From Agathobacter sp. (GTDB lineage: Bacteria > Bacillota > Clostridia > Lachnospirales > Lachnospiraceae), in contig JALFLB010000033.1 in the NCBI GenBank assembly GCA_022775045.1, forward strand, positions 1 to 45,465: a DNA stretch of 45,465 bases. The letters run 5' to 3'. The notes beneath the pieces are model-generated. The model was not told the DNA's origin. It did no database searches and was given only the letters and a program-made list of their open reading frames with translations. The first letter of the stretch is position 1; each line of letters starts with the position of its first letter. A program made the position numbers and the translations under genes. Below are positions 1 through 8,448 of the stretch, piece by piece.

Positions 1-18
1 CGCTACTTCTCACTCATT

Positions 19-47
19 ATTATATCGTTTTCCCATGATTTTTTCAA
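19..47 (-). promoter_or_regulatory. Sigma-A-type promoter reading leftwards out of the window
   Basis: On the minus strand a -35 box TTGAAA (47 to 42) and a perfect -10 box TATAAT (24 to 19) are separated by 17 bp. It would start a transcript running off the left edge, so the capsule locus probably ends at the kinase gene and a new unit begins here. The downstream gene lies outside the window. Confidence 0.7.
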
Positions 48-59
48 GTGTTTTCCCAT
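27..59. repeat. Short direct repeat inside the left-edge promoter
   Basis: The 10-mer gttttcccat occurs at 27-36 and again at 50-59, 23 bp apart, bracketing the -35 box of the leftward promoter. Such a phased pair could be a regulator binding site. A longer-range inverted pair, ttctcactca at 7-16 and tgagtgagaa at 113-122, surrounds the same region. No regulator can be named. Confidence 0.4.
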
Positions 60-144
60 AAAAACCCAGTGTTTCTGCGGTTTCTGGATCATTTCTCAGG
101 TCGTTTCTGCTTTGAGTGAGAAATTACTCAGGAAGTTCACAATG

Positions 145-1167
145 TTATCTCTGCACTCTTCCATTTCCGCCATTATTTATCAAGTTTTCAACATCCGCAA
201 CTGTTATTCTGTTATAATCACCTTCAATTGAATGTTTCAAGCAGCTTGCTGCAACAGCAAACTCGATAGCATCTTTATCGTTCTTTCCAGAAACTAAAGA
301 ATAAATAAGTGCACCAGTAAAACTGTCTCCTCCACCGACGCGATCAACTATATCAATGTCATAGTGGGATGAGTACTCAGCCTTCCCTGAAACATCATAA
401 ATCATTCCGCTCCAGCCATTGCGACTTGCATTGATGCTCTCTCTTAATGTAACAGCGACCTTTTTACAATTAAATCTCTTACAAATTTCACTTACAACAA
501 ACTCATACCCAGCTTTATTAAGCTTTCCAGACTCAACATTATTATCTGGTGCTTTTATTCCAAGGACTTTATCTGCATCTTCCTCATTGGCAATGCACAC
601 ATCAACATATTTTACCAATCTGGACATTACCTCTTGAGCCTTTTCGGTGGACCATAGATTCTTTCTATAATTCAAATCGCATGAAATGGTGATACCTTTT
701 TCTTTTGCCTTCTTACAAGCATCCTCACAGATTTGAATCATATTATCTGAAAGAGCAGGATTGATACCTGTCCAGTGGAACCAATCAACACCCTCAAATA
801 ACTTATCCCAATCATAATCACTTGGTGAGGATAATGAAATAGAAGAAAAGGCTCTATCATAAATTACCTTGGATGGACGTTGGGATGCACCTTTTTCTAA
901 GTAATACAAACCCATTCTTCCGTTCTTGAACATAGACTTGTCCACGTTAACGCCAAAATAGCGCAATGAGTTAAGTGCAGCTCTACCCACATCATTATTT
1001 GGAACAACGGTTAAGAATTCAGAATCAATTTTATAGTTAGCTAATGAGACTGCAACATTTGCTTCTCCTCCACAAAACGTTGCATCAAGGCTGTCCTTTT
1101 GAAAAAGTTTTGTATATCCAGGTGAAGCCAGTCTTAATAATATTTCTCCAAATGATAGAACCTTCAT
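145..1167 (-). CDS. PfkB-family sugar kinase, 2-keto-3-deoxygluconate kinase-like
   Basis: A 340-residue ribokinase/PfkB-fold kinase, the normal length for KDG kinases. It opens with a typical KdgK start (SFGEILLRL), has the substrate-side GGEANVAVSLA stretch around residue 33, and carries the C-terminal anion-hole/catalytic signature VDRVGGGDSF with the expected catalytic base D281. The start is supported by GGAGAGAG just upstream. It is the last gene of the capsule locus and follows the aldolase-like gene by 9 bp, so the two are surely cotranscribed. Family members phosphorylate 2-keto-3-deoxy sugar acids or related sugars. Placed next to an aldolase and a CMP-sugar synthetase, it may phosphorylate an acceptor or product of that pathway rather than serve catabolism; this is inference. 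The substrate is unknown. Confidence 0.85.
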   Translation of the reverse strand: MKVLSFGEILLRLASPGYTKLFQKDSLDATFCGGEANVAVSLANYKIDSEFLTVVPNNDVGRAALNSLRYFGVNVDKSMFKNGRMGLYYLEKGASQRPSKVIYDRAFSSISLSSPSDYDWDKLFEGVDWFHWTGINPALSDNMIQICEDACKKAKEKGITISCDLNYRKNLWSTEKAQEVMSRLVKYVDVCIANEEDADKVLGIKAPDNNVESGKLNKAGYEFVVSEICKRFNCKKVAVTLRESINASRNGWSGMIYDVSGKAEYSSHYDIDIVDRVGGGDSFTGALIYSLVSGKNDKDAIEFAVAASCLKHSIEGDYNRITVADVENLINNGGNGRVQR

Positions 1168-1176
1168 TTCTCTCTC

Positions 1177-2742
1177 CTATATTTTGACGTATTTTGGCGT
1201 TGTTAGATAAGAAATCTTAATGTCATTTGAGTACAGTTTTAATACTTCGGACATACCTGTGTTCATCGCATCCAACAATGCATTCTTAGTTATAAACTCC
1301 ATACTGCGATTTGCGTAATTCTCTTTTGAATCATGTGAATATCCATCAAACCCTGCAAGTTTAATTTCAGCTACCCCGTAACTCATCAAGAACTTGATGA
1401 CCATCAAACCAGCATTATCTCTTACTGCTTCAACATCATTCAGTAAATCTCTGTATTTAGTCTGAAGGTAAACCTTATCACTGGTAATATTTGATGTTAC
1501 TATTGCCTTTGACAAGCATTCTTCAGGAAGCTCTTTGTATCTTCTTAGATTACTCAGGAAAATATAGTCTGATTCCGGATAATCAAAGTTCACGCTAATG
1601 CACACTGCATCTTTTGCGGTATTCAGAATCTTTTCTTTTTCTTCTTCAGAGCTTCTGCCCGGTGCAACCAGAACAACTGTCTTGTCCTTTAGTTTCTGCT
1701 CCAGTTCTCCCTTATGTTCTTCCTGGACCTTACCAGTTGCAAGATATCTTGTGTACAGTTCTTCGATATATGCTTTATCGAATTTTACCTTCTTATCTTC
1801 GTCCATGAGAAGGAAAATGTTTTCCATATCTTCTACTGTCAAAGTATTCTTATCAGCTAAGAATCCAGCATAGTTTGGATGAGCATTATTTTTAGCTGAG
1901 ATATAATTTGGAAGATTGTATCCCCAATAATTCTCTTTATGGAAGTCATCAAGAATCTCATCAATGATGGTAAGGAGTGGCTTGAGTTTGTAATCCTTAT
2001 TATGGTTTTCGTTTAAATACTGAATAAACAATTCAGTATTAAGATTACCAGCCCCTCTACCCATTCCATAAATCGAAGCGTCAATGATAATGGAACGATT
2101 TGTTTCCATGCCTGCCAACGCTAAACAGTTTGAATAAGCAAGCTGCATATTATTGTGAGAATGGAATCCAATATAAACATTTTCAGAAAGGTTGTGCTCT
2201 ACTGTATAGAACAGTCTTCTCAGATCCTTTCCTTTCATCATTCCAAAGCTGTCTACAATATAAAAAGCATAAGGTTCAAAGGCATTGACTCTCTTGATTA
2301 AATCAAGAAATTCATCATCGGTATACGACAGAGAAACCATTCCCTGAATAAATACTTTATATCCTTTTTCCTTAAGCTTTGCGCAAAATTCAAGTGCCTC
2401 AACTCTTTCTTTCTTGTGGAAAGTAACACGGATTCCCTCAACAGAAGAACCATCATATGCTGGAATGTCATCAATATTGAATTCTCCATAATTAATCATG
2501 CCAACGAAGATTCTTCCTTCTCTGTTTTCCGGGATAAATCGTCCAGCTTGTTCAAAAGAAGTATATTGAGTTCTTTCGATATTAAATTCTTTCTTCTGGC
2601 TGATATAGCCAACTTCTATGATGTCAAGATTTGCCTCTAACAAGCCATTCACAATCTTGTGGATATTGTTCTGCCCAAATGTCCAGTTATTGCAGTATCC
2701 GCCATCTCTTAATGTACAGTCTAATAATCTAATGTTTGTCAT
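1177..2742 (-). CDS. DRE-TIM metallolyase (HMGL/4-hydroxy-2-oxovalerate aldolase-like) fused to a DUF115-like domain
   Basis: With the start at 2742 (one base after the upstream stop, AAGAG upstream) the product has 521 residues. Residues about 3-285 form an HMGL-like TIM barrel: CTLRDGGY at 9-16 holds the metal-binding and catalytic R-D pair, and FHSHNN around 193-198 supplies the HxH metal ligands. The known reactions of this family are pyruvate-linked aldol cleavage or condensation, or acetyl-CoA condensations. From about residue 350 a second domain follows: VLVAPGRSS near 357 and KLAGFDGYS near 461 mirror IIATGPSL and YLIGVDCNYS of the DUF115 protein two genes upstream. The fusion and the neighbours (CMP-sugar synthetase, KDG-kinase-like enzyme) suggest synthesis of a 2-keto-3-deoxy sugar acid for the polysaccharide. 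The exact substrate is not deducible. A start 13 codons earlier is possible but overlaps the preceding gene. Confidence 0.8.
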   Translation of the reverse strand: MTNIRLLDCTLRDGGYCNNWTFGQNNIHKIVNGLLEANLDIIEVGYISQKKEFNIERTQYTSFEQAGRFIPENREGRIFVGMINYGEFNIDDIPAYDGSSVEGIRVTFHKKERVEALEFCAKLKEKGYKVFIQGMVSLSYTDDEFLDLIKRVNAFEPYAFYIVDSFGMMKGKDLRRLFYTVEHNLSENVYIGFHSHNNMQLAYSNCLALAGMETNRSIIIDASIYGMGRGAGNLNTELFIQYLNENHNKDYKLKPLLTIIDEILDDFHKENYWGYNLPNYISAKNNAHPNYAGFLADKNTLTVEDMENIFLLMDEDKKVKFDKAYIEELYTRYLATGKVQEEHKGELEQKLKDKTVVLVAPGRSSEEEKEKILNTAKDAVCISVNFDYPESDYIFLSNLRRYKELPEECLSKAIVTSNITSDKVYLQTKYRDLLNDVEAVRDNAGLMVIKFLMSYGVAEIKLAGFDGYSHDSKENYANRSMEFITKNALLDAMNTGMSEVLKLYSNDIKISYLTTPKYVKI

Positions 2743-2743
2743 G

Positions 2744-3403
2744 TTATCTCTTATCCATAAAAATGTGATTATATATCGCATCAGCGATCATGAAATCTTC
2801 TGGTTCATCAATGTCTGTACTTTCAATTTCGCCCACTTCAACGATAAATGGTTTCTCACCAATTCTTCTATGTAACTCGGACATTACCTCTTTCTTATAG
2901 ATGTAGAAACCACTTGTTTCTTCGTAAAGAGCAGGAAGATCCTGAGTACGAGGAATGTTGTCTAACTGATAGTTAAATGGAACGCCATCTTTCCATAAGA
3001 AATCCTGAAGTTTCTTTGCAGCAAAGGACGAATCATATTCACCACTAAGAACTGCATTAAGCCCTTTCTCAATCGATTCTTTTGAAATGAATGGCGCAGT
3101 AGTGTGTGTCATTACATAAACATCAGCTGGAACTTCCTTTGTAAAACACGTCAGAACTTCTGTCATGCTTGTTGTATCTTGATCCAGAGATTCAGAGCGT
3201 CTTGAATACTTAACTCCTTCTGGAATAAACTCCTGAATATCAGGATTGCTACAGTAAACATACACATCGTCTATTCCTTCTACTGTTAAAAGTGTTGAAA
3301 GAATATAGTAGCAAAGTGGCTTACCATTTGTAAAACTCTTAGTGTTCTTTTGCGGCAAGCGTCGGTTATTTAATTTCATTGGTACAATTGCAATTGTTTT
3401 CAT
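2744..3403 (-). CDS. CMP-sugar synthetase, acylneuraminate cytidylyltransferase (NeuA/KdsB) family
   Basis: A 219-residue nucleotidyltransferase of the NeuA type: N-terminal IAIVPMKLNNRRLPQKN (the CTP-binding segment, variant of IPARxGSKRIPxKN), the following PLCYYIL, and the late ESTDIDEPEDF segment that places the metal-binding aspartates. Family enzymes transfer CMP from CTP to a 2-keto-3-deoxy sugar acid (sialic, legionaminic, pseudaminic acid, KDN or KDO). No neuB-type synthase is present anywhere in the window; the adjacent DRE-TIM aldolase-like gene is the obvious alternative source of the keto-acid substrate. RBS AGAGGT precedes the ATG. The 62-bp AT-rich gap upstream could hold a weak internal promoter, but I cannot define one. 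Confidence 0.85.
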   Translation of the reverse strand: MKTIAIVPMKLNNRRLPQKNTKSFTNGKPLCYYILSTLLTVEGIDDVYVYCSNPDIQEFIPEGVKYSRRSESLDQDTTSMTEVLTCFTKEVPADVYVMTHTTAPFISKESIEKGLNAVLSGEYDSSFAAKKLQDFLWKDGVPFNYQLDNIPRTQDLPALYEETSGFYIYKKEVMSELHRRIGEKPFIVEVGEIESTDIDEPEDFMIADAIYNHIFMDKR

Positions 3404-3465
3404 TTTGCTTTACCTCTTTTATTATTTCTTTATTTTTTCTATTAATCAAACAATTCTTTATTTTT

Positions 3466-4362
3466 TTATGATTCTTGATTCATCATCTTTCTTGCTATCA
3501 CTTCATCAAAATCTATTCTTTCAAATTCTTCTAACATTCCACCACGTGTTGCATTATAAACTTTAACTCCTATTTTCTTGGTTTCTTGCTCCATAAATCT
3601 ATAGCCAGTCATCATAGCTTTTTGTGTACAGTATGCTTCATATTGATTCATATCATGAGTACCACTGCCGGGATTAACAAAATATTGAGTTGGTCCACTA
3701 TAGTTGCAATCCACACCTATAAGATATATTTCTTTACAGCCTAAATGAATTGCTAAGTCAATAGCTGCATTAGTAATGGTATACTTATCATAAATCCCAA
3801 ATAATAAATCTTTAGTAAACTTTAAATTCTTTGCATAATCAAAATCTTTTGTAAAAATTTTAAACCAATGATTTTGATAGCAATATGGAAGATAGTTTAC
3901 CCCTTTTGCCCTCTCCTTTACGATTGAGTTCATAAAAACCATCTCTTTTGCTAAGCCGCCAACATTACCATGATAGTTTTTCCAGAGAGCAGATTGTACA
4001 TCAGGATCCAATGTAACATAAAAAGTAGGCCTAAATTGAGTTTTATCATATATTCTATAAAATGAATTCATGCCAATAGTAATCTCGTTCTCTAGTCTTT
4101 CTACATCTTGCATCCTTAAACTAGGCCCAGTTGCGATAATAAAGCACCGTTTCCCCTTATACTTATCTCTAATATCATCAATATATTTATATTGATTATA
4201 AAATGGTGGAATATGATTAATTCTCAAAAATCCCGCAATTGGAAAAAGAACATAATTTCTTATATACCCAAATGGATAAAATGTATGAATTATTCCATTT
4301 TTGATGCCTAGTAATGGCTTATATAAAAATGTTTTTTTTAATATTTTCTTAATTGTTTTCAT
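3466..4362 (-). CDS. DUF115/MptE-like protein, putative CMP-sugar-dependent glycosyltransferase
   Basis: A 298-residue cytoplasmic protein with a basic N-terminus and hydrophobic patch (residues 10-50) that may touch the membrane. The core shows the DUF115-type nucleotide-binding start CFIIATGPSL (73-82), FYVTLDPDVQ around 114-123, and YLIGVDCNYS (213-222). DUF115 includes the Maf proteins that glycosylate flagellin with nonulosonic acids, and its GPSL loop resembles that of GT42 sialyltransferases. Sitting directly upstream of the CMP-sugar synthetase gene, it is the best candidate to transfer the CMP-activated sugar to the growing repeat unit; that role is inference. It overlaps the upstream gene by 4 bp (ATGA). 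The gene is AT-rich, as are the glycosyltransferases upstream. Confidence 0.7.
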   Translation of the reverse strand: MKTIKKILKKTFLYKPLLGIKNGIIHTFYPFGYIRNYVLFPIAGFLRINHIPPFYNQYKYIDDIRDKYKGKRCFIIATGPSLRMQDVERLENEITIGMNSFYRIYDKTQFRPTFYVTLDPDVQSALWKNYHGNVGGLAKEMVFMNSIVKERAKGVNYLPYCYQNHWFKIFTKDFDYAKNLKFTKDLLFGIYDKYTITNAAIDLAIHLGCKEIYLIGVDCNYSGPTQYFVNPGSGTHDMNQYEAYCTQKAMMTGYRFMEQETKKIGVKVYNATRGGMLEEFERIDFDEVIARKMMNQES

Positions 4363-5285
4363 TGCGATGTCCTCATTTCAAGAAGTTCTTTAAATTCTTC
4401 ATAATCTCTTATGTAGTCTTCAACTTCATAAAAGTCTGATGCAGCAACACATAGAACAGAATCTTTTTGAAGCCAAAGCATTTCTCTCCATGTTGGCTCT
4501 TCTATTACAACACCAATAGAAGGATCTGAAAGCTCAATTTCTTCCCGGCCCCATCTATTCTCAAGAATTAATTGAATTCTTCCATACGGACAGAATAGCA
4601 ATTGCTTCAGTTTCTTATGGGCGTGAAACCCTCTTCTTGTTCCTTCTGGCACCTTTGAGATGTAGTACATTCTTTTAAATTCAAATGGAACGTCATGTGT
4701 AGCTTCAAAGAAAGACAATTCTCCAGCGCCAACCGTTGGAATGGTTTTGATATGTACTATTTTGCATCCAGCTACTTCGGTTCTATCATCAAGAACATCA
4801 CCTTTAAGCACAGAATACCATTTAAGATTATCCATACCTTTATATCGCTCTAGTACAGAGCTTGGAATATCCAAGGTTTCATGGAAGTTGTGCTTATCAT
4901 AGAAACGAACTGCTCTTTCATTTTCTCTCGATACACACCAGTAGACACTTTCTAATTCAAATTCCTCGAATGCCAACCTGATGATTTCTTCCATTCCATA
5001 CCAGGAATAACCTCTACTCATTGCAGATTTTCTTACAGTTATAGCAAATTCCGCACTTCCATCTTCCACGTTTTTTAAAGATACAGTCCCCATGTACTCA
5101 TCTTCATCAGAAACGATGGCCAGATGGATGTTTTTTTCTTTATTAGCTGAAGCCAAAATAAAAGACTCTGCATCCGCTAAAGTCTTCTCTATGAAATTTC
5201 CTTTTAATTTGCCAACAACACTCTCATCATGCATCCATTCGAGCATTAGAGGTGCATCTTTTAATTCAAGATTTCTTAGTCTCAT
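4359..5285 (-). CDS. Bifunctional GNAT N-acetyltransferase / FdtA-type dTDP-4-keto-6-deoxyhexose 3,4-ketoisomerase
   Basis: A 308-residue two-domain protein. Residues 1-150 are a GNAT acyltransferase: [11 protein letters not shown] start, acetyl-CoA loop region [13 protein letters not shown] (85-97), and the closing [17 protein letters not shown] segment typical of RimJ/RimL-like enzymes. Residues about 170-300 are a cupin of the FdtA/WxcM-C family with [13 protein letters not shown] (216-228), whose histidines are the catalytic pair, followed by [11 protein letters not shown]. FdtA converts dTDP-4-keto-6-deoxyglucose to the 3-keto isomer. The overlapping FdtB-like gene would aminate C3, and the GNAT half would acylate the amine, so ketoisomerase and acyltransferase activities are fused. 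Expected product: dTDP-3-acylamino-3,6-dideoxyhexose (Fuc3NAc or Qui3NAc type). Start overlaps the aminotransferase stop by 4 bp. Confidence 0.85.
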   Translation of the reverse strand: MRLRNLELKDAPLMLEWMHDESVVGKLKGNFIEKTLADAESFILASANKEKNIHLAIVSDEDEYMGTVSLKNVEDGSAEFAITVRKSAMSRGYSWYGMEEIIRLAFEEFELESVYWCVSRENERAVRFYDKHNFHETLDIPSSVLERYKGMDNLKWYSVLKGDVLDDRTEVAGCKIVHIKTIPTVGAGELSFFEATHDVPFEFKRMYYISKVPEGTRRGFHAHKKLKQLLFCPYGRIQLILENRWGREEIELSDPSIGVVIEEPTWREMLWLQKDSVLCVAASDFYEVEDYIRDYEEFKELLEMRTSQ

Positions 5286-6379
5286 TTAAACTCATTCACC
5301 TTATCAATCACATGCTGTACTTCTTCATCTGTCATTCCGTAATACAATGGGATGCTTAGCTCAGTAGCACTGATTTCTTCAGCAACTGGAAAGTCACCTT
5401 CCTTGAAACCGAGATCCTTATAGCATTCCTGAAGATGCATCGGGATTGGATAGTGCTTGTTTGTTCCAATACCAGCATCATTTAAGAACTTCTCAAGTTC
5501 ATCCCTTCTCTTACATCTGACGCCAAAGATGTGCCATACAGGATTGGCATATTCTGGGACATGAGGAAGAACAACTTCTTTGTTCTTGATACCATCAATG
5601 TACTTCTGTGCAATTCTTCTTCTCTCTTCGTTCATCTTATCCAGATGTGGAAGTTTTGCAGCAAGGAAAGCAGCCTGAAGTTCATCAAGACGAGAGTTGT
5701 TTCCTTTATAGATGTGATGGTATTTATAGTCAGAACCATAATTGCCAAGAGCGCGAACCTTCTTTGCAAGTTCCTCATCATTAGTCACTGTTGCTCCAGC
5801 ATCTCCAAGTGCTCCAAGATTCTTACCAGGGTAGAAAGAGAATCCTGCTGCATCACCAAAAGAACCAATGACTTTTCCCTTATATGTAGCTCCATGGGCT
5901 TGCGCACAGTCCTCCACTACAAATAATCCGTATTTTTTCGCAATCTCCATGATTGGATCCATATCACATGGCTGGCCATAGAGATGAACCGGCATAATTG
6001 CCTTAGTCTTATCTGTGATAGCTTCTTCAATTCTTGAAGGATCAATGTTGAAGGTGCGGATGTCTGGCTCTACAAACACCGGAGTAGCACCTACATAAGT
6101 TACCGCAAGAGCTGTAGCAATATATGTATTAGAAGGAACGATGACTTCGTCCCCCTCTTTAATACCTAATGCTTTAAGAGCAAGGAAAAGAGCATCCAAG
6201 CCATTTCCTACACCGACACAATATTTACTTTCACAGTACTCAGCAAACGCCTTCTCAAAAGCTACGTCTTCCACGCCTTCGATGTACCAAGACCGAGTAA
6301 AAACTCGATTAAAAGCAGCACGTAAATCTTTATCTAATTCAGCCTCCAAAGGCTTAAATGTTACAAATGGTATTTTCAT
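5282..6379 (-). CDS. DegT/DnrJ/EryC1/StrS aminotransferase, FdtB-like (dTDP-3-amino-3,6-dideoxyhexose)
   Basis: A 365-residue PLP-dependent sugar aminotransferase of usual length. It shows GVGNGLDAL near residue 57, [10 protein letters not shown] near 155 (PLP-binding aspartate) and [16 protein letters not shown] with the Schiff-base lysine K186. The whole protein reads like FdtB/QdtB, which install an amino group at C3 of dTDP-3-keto-6-deoxyhexoses. This fits its 4-bp overlap with the FdtA-fusion gene downstream and the presence of rmlA and rmlB. GAGGAGGG precedes the ATG. The stereochemistry of the product (galacto or gluco) is set by the ketoisomerase half of the neighbour and cannot be read here. 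Confidence 0.87.
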   Translation of the reverse strand: MKIPFVTFKPLEAELDKDLRAAFNRVFTRSWYIEGVEDVAFEKAFAEYCESKYCVGVGNGLDALFLALKALGIKEGDEVIVPSNTYIATALAVTYVGATPVFVEPDIRTFNIDPSRIEEAITDKTKAIMPVHLYGQPCDMDPIMEIAKKYGLFVVEDCAQAHGATYKGKVIGSFGDAAGFSFYPGKNLGALGDAGATVTNDEELAKKVRALGNYGSDYKYHHIYKGNNSRLDELQAAFLAAKLPHLDKMNEERRRIAQKYIDGIKNKEVVLPHVPEYANPVWHIFGVRCKRRDELEKFLNDAGIGTNKHYPIPMHLQECYKDLGFKEGDFPVAEEISATELSIPLYYGMTDEEVQHVIDKVNEFK

Positions 6380-6401
6380 CGTGAACCCTCCTCGTATTCA
6401 T

Positions 6402-7817
6402 CTATGATTTAAAATGCTCCATAATGCTATTCTTTTTAATCAAACAGTAAACTGCTACGATGATGCAGAAGAAAAAAAGAACTCCCCACCTTATTAACAT
6501 ATGCTCTATCATCGTGATAGTTCCAAAATTTACTAACCAAAGAACGATTATTGAACAAATTGCAACTGTATTATTAAATACAGAATTACGATCTATCCTC
6601 TTTGAAAGAAAATAATGAAATGCAAATAAGAGCAACTTGGAGAGTGATGTTGCATAGGCTGCACCAACATATCCAAAAATAAATACAAAACCAATATCTA
6701 GAATAATATTTATAATTGTGGCAGAAATGGTTCCCCACATAATAAAAGTTGTTTTTTTATTAAAATATTCTATATTTGCAGGCAAACAATATAGCATTTC
6801 ACCAAACACACTTATACTTAATGGAACTAAGCAATACATACTGTCCCAAAAATCTTTATTAGTAAACAGCCTTATAATTTCTGGGCTAACAATCATAAAG
6901 CATCCTGTGATAAAGGCAAACGCAATAATGTAAAGGTTGTTTATCTTATAAGCCTCTTTATAATTCTTTTCTTCTAATTTTTTATAAAACCACGGCGCCC
7001 ATGCATTCTCAATCGATGTATGCAGTGTTAGTGGTATCATAATTAAAGTAACAGCAATGCTATAAATACCTGCAGCAGAATATCCATCCATATACTTTAT
7101 TACTATTCTGTCTGACTGCGTAAGAATGATGGTTGCTAACGTATGGAACAGCAACGGTATGCCCCATCTAAGAGACTGCCTGAAATATACACCTGTTATC
7201 ACAGGTTTGCTTCTTGTAATAAACAACAAAAACAGGCAACTAATTACACCCGAAGCGCATTGTCCAATAACTCTAGACATATGTATATCGTGGTCTCTGT
7301 ATATGGTGTAACAAAGAAATAGAGATATTCCTACATTGAGCAACGTATTAATGCATGAGTAAGCCATATACGACTTATACCTTGACTCAATTACAAGCTG
7401 CGCTCCAATAATTCCTGCCACTGCTGCAAATGCACATGTAACCAGCAAATAATTCCACAACGTTAGATTCATTGATAATAAATCACTATTTACTATCAAA
7501 AATCTGCCATTTATAATCAGCATTCCTAATAACGTTAGTAGAACTGGTATGCATATTATTGTGGACATGTATTTCTTAAAGTCTACGTCCTTATCAAACT
7601 TTGCAATTCGTACAGTCGATGATAGTCCTAAAAGAATGATTACCTCAAAAATAGTGACATATGAAAGGTATACAGAATAAATACCATACTCTGTTGTACT
7701 CATCAGATCAGTAAAAATCGGAAGGACAAAGAAAGAAACTCCTTTTACCAATATATTACCAACCGTATACCATGATGCCGCTTTAAGAATATTATATTTT
7801 TTTCCTAATCCACTCAT
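6402..7817 (-). CDS. wzx: Polysaccharide flippase (Wzx, oligosaccharide transporter family)
   Basis: A 471-residue integral membrane protein with about 12-14 hydrophobic helices spread along its length, beginning YNILKAASWYTVGNIL, the common Wzx/RfbX/PST start. Wzx proteins move undecaprenyl-diphosphate-linked repeat units from the inner to the outer face of the membrane, where Wzy polymerizes them. The presence of one flippase, one polymerase and a WbaP-like initiating transferase makes this a Wzx/Wzy-dependent locus. The gene is AT-rich and lies 12 bp downstream of the epimerase-like gene. Wzx sequences are poorly conserved; the call rests on topology and context. Confidence 0.85.
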   Translation of the reverse strand: MSGLGKKYNILKAASWYTVGNILVKGVSFFVLPIFTDLMSTTEYGIYSVYLSYVTIFEVIILLGLSSTVRIAKFDKDVDFKKYMSTIICIPVLLTLLGMLIINGRFLIVNSDLLSMNLTLWNYLLVTCAFAAVAGIIGAQLVIESRYKSYMAYSCINTLLNVGISLFLCYTIYRDHDIHMSRVIGQCASGVISCLFLLFITRSKPVITGVYFRQSLRWGIPLLFHTLATIILTQSDRIVIKYMDGYSAAGIYSIAVTLIMIPLTLHTSIENAWAPWFYKKLEEKNYKEAYKINNLYIIAFAFITGCFMIVSPEIIRLFTNKDFWDSMYCLVPLSISVFGEMLYCLPANIEYFNKKTTFIMWGTISATIINIILDIGFVFIFGYVGAAYATSLSKLLLFAFHYFLSKRIDRNSVFNNTVAICSIIVLWLVNFGTITMIEHMLIRWGVLFFFCIIVAVYCLIKKNSIMEHFKS

Positions 7818-7829
7818 ATTTCAGTATTC

Positions 7830-8396
7830 TTATAAAATCTCCTTATATCTTTTAAATGACATCAAATTCTTGTCTTTCTCACTGATAATCAGATTCTCAA
7901 TTCCACCAATCTTATCAAACGGCCATTCAATATTGATATCTGGATCGTTATACATGATTCCGCTATCGCCCTCGCCATAGAACACTTCACCGCATTTATA
8001 ACTTACAATAGATTCTTCAAAAACAAGATATCCATGTCCGAAATACTGTGGAACATACAGTTCTCTTCTATTTTCTTCACTAAGATCATATCCTCTCCAT
8101 TGTCCGAATGTTGGAGAATCCGGTCTTAAATCAACAATAACATCATACACATGTCCTTTAACGCATCTGACAAGTTTTGCTTGCTGGTGCCCTAATTGAA
8201 AATGAATTGCTCTGATTACGCCTTTATGCGAGATGGTATAAAACACTTCCTTAAGTTCATGTTCTATACCATTCTTTCTGAATTCTTCAACATTGTAATC
8301 CTTAATGAAACCTCCACGCTCATCTGTTGCATAGAATGGTTGGATTACATATGCTCCTTTTAATTCAGATTCTTCAAATTTAAATTTTTCTATCAT
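7830..8396 (-). CDS. dTDP-4-dehydrorhamnose 3,5-epimerase (RmlC)-family protein, probably acting in the CDP-sugar branch
   Basis: A full-length RmlC-fold cupin (188 residues from the ATG at 8396). Motifs: DERGGFIKDYN near residue 26, AIHFQLGHQQAKLVRCVKG (the histidine and lysine of the active site), VYDVIVDLRPDSPTFGQW, and VPQYFGHGYLV with the second conserved histidine. A TTG start 21 bp further upstream is possible, but AGAGGAG lies inside that extension and correctly precedes the ATG at 8396. It sits between the flippase and a DegT aminotransferase, downstream of rfbF/rfbG. There is no rmlD in the window, so rhamnose synthesis is unlikely here. I infer it epimerizes the CDP-4-keto-6-deoxyhexose (C3, C5 or both), although a dTDP-sugar substrate is possible. 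Confidence 0.8.
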   Translation of the reverse strand: MIEKFKFEESELKGAYVIQPFYATDERGGFIKDYNVEEFRKNGIEHELKEVFYTISHKGVIRAIHFQLGHQQAKLVRCVKGHVYDVIVDLRPDSPTFGQWRGYDLSEENRRELYVPQYFGHGYLVFEESIVSYKCGEVFYGEGDSGIMYNDPDINIEWPFDKIGGIENLIISEKDKNLMSFKRYKEIL

Positions 8397-8448
8397 AATA
8401 TATAATCTCCTCTTCAAATGGTCACATGTAATCCAACCATTGTTGTCT

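Noticed and set aside
91..124. Terminator after the kinase gene
   Set aside because: The atttctca/tgagaaat stem is AT-rich with an 18-base loop and no T-run.
2744..3403. Classical sialic or legionaminic acid biosynthesis
   Set aside because: No NeuB synthase, NeuC-type epimerase or related gene occurs in the window; only the CMP-transfer step is recognisable.
3404..3465. Internal promoter before the CMP-sugar synthetase
   Set aside because: The gap is AT-rich with several partial matches, none with acceptable spacing.
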